Source: Clostridium manihotivorum (GTDB lineage: Bacteria; Bacillota; Clostridia; Clostridiales; Clostridiaceae). Taken from it: a stretch of 64,000 nt of DNA. The position numbers were made by a program, and so were the translations under genes. The notes beneath the pieces are model-generated. The model did not search any database and was not told the origin of the DNA. It saw only the letters and a program-made list of their open reading frames with translations. The stretch covers positions 1,302,001-1,366,000 of the forward strand of contig NZ_CP025746.1 of NCBI RefSeq assembly GCF_004015185.1, read 5' to 3'. Positions within the stretch are counted from its first letter, which is position 1. Each line of letters opens with the position of its first letter. Of this stretch, positions 63,615 to 64,000 are shown one piece after another.

Positions 63615-64000
63615 ATGTTTATAAATGAATTAGATGAATTTTATAATCAGATGAATAATGCTCAAACTATAATGGATGAAATGAAGACTCAGAATGAACA
63701 TAATCAGCAGATAATAGATAACATGCAAAAAATACTTAATAACGTAGATACAAATCAAGCTAAAGGTTACTTCGACAGTTTTATTGAGCGAGGGAAGTAC
63801 CACGCACCAGCAAATACTAATATATTTCAAGATAAAATAGACGCGATTAAAAAACCACTTGAAAGCATAGCAAGCTTTTTTGATAACTTATCTTGGGTAA
63901 TTACGCATCCTTATGCAACCTTTGTTATTGTTATGAACGGATTATGTAATGTAGTAGAAATAATTGCTATGGTATACTGTGCTGGAGCTTTACTAATGGC
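63615..64000 (+). CDS. Membrane protein, incomplete at window end
   Basis: An open frame from the ATG at 63,615 (TAGGAG upstream) runs without a stop to the window edge, 128 codons so far. A Gln/Asn-rich coiled coil (residues 1-60) is followed by hydrophobic segments from about residue 97. Following a TrbC-like gene, it may be a conjugation-channel component, but the family is unknown. Confidence 0.65.
   Translation, partial: MFINELDEFYNQMNNAQTIMDEMKTQNEHNQQIIDNMQKILNNVDTNQAKGYFDSFIERGKYHAPANTNIFQDKIDAIKKPLESIASFFDNLSWVITHPYATFVIVMNGLCNVVEIIAMVYCAGALLM

Noticed and set aside
58600..64000. Search by eye for a copy of the tRNA-Arg 3' end (GGTTCGAACCC, GGGAGCACCA) as attR
   Set aside because: No convincing match was seen. 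An eye scan can miss a short or degenerate core, so absence is not proven.

Overview
The window looks like the chromosome of a low-GC Firmicute of the Clostridium type. The DNA is very AT-rich, Shine-Dalgarno sequences are strong (AGGAGG), TTG and GTG starts are common, and the housekeeping genes are clostridial in character. Everything below was read by eye; no database search was run.

(1) About 1-13,020 is ordinary chromosome. It carries pcrA, ligA, two small membrane-protein genes, an extracellular solute-binding lipoprotein, an unrecognised 490-residue protein, an AIR-synthase-like protein, then rph, rdgB and a YfcE-like phosphodiesterase.

(2) About 13,170-15,315 is a cluster of 22 tRNA genes. 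Twenty-one of them form a roughly 1 kb tandem duplication (Pro, Gly, Arg, Lys, His, Gln, Lys, Leu, Gly, Gly). The 22nd, tRNA-Arg(TCG), stands alone.

(3) About 15,316-58,130 is a siphovirus-like prophage, apparently integrated at tRNA-Arg(TCG). Its tyrosine integrase points at the tRNA. The control region holds a TPR-type peptide receptor followed by a 39-codon exported pro-peptide (an RRNPP-type quorum-sensing pair), and a CI/Cro-like divergent switch with three matching operators. The early region has a sporulation-type sigma factor, a full-length SpoIIID-like regulator, DUF2800/DUF2815, a family A DNA polymerase, MazG, a VapE-like primase/helicase, a VRR-NUC nuclease and an SNF2 helicase. 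Between the polymerase and MazG sits a cargo block of defence-like genes (DUF4393/Abi-alpha, NdpA-like, a HEPN-motif protein, a small membrane protein). The late region runs terminase, portal-MuF fusion, a TIR/deoxyribosyltransferase-like cargo gene, protease, HK97 capsid, connectors, tail tube with an Ig-like domain, a gpG/gpGT frameshift pair, tape measure, Dit, a baseplate/SGNH protein, Tal, XhlA, GH24 lysozyme and holin.

(4) About 58,130-64,000 is plasmid-like or conjugative-element-like. It has a probable type I toxin, small HTH regulators, a ParM/ParR partition pair, a pair of paralogous small proteins, a TrbC/VirB2-like membrane protein and an incomplete membrane-protein gene running off the window. 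I saw no second copy of the tRNA-Arg 3' end, so the right end of the integrated DNA is either past 64,000 or not marked by an obvious repeat. The region may be a separate element abutting the prophage or part of one composite phage-plasmid element.

The most notable candidates are the RRNPP receptor-peptide pair, the phage-borne sigma/SpoIIID pair, a nine-G tract whose slippage would fuse the Cro-like and excisionase-like genes, seven TGTATACA palindromes in 246 bp, and the defence cargo.
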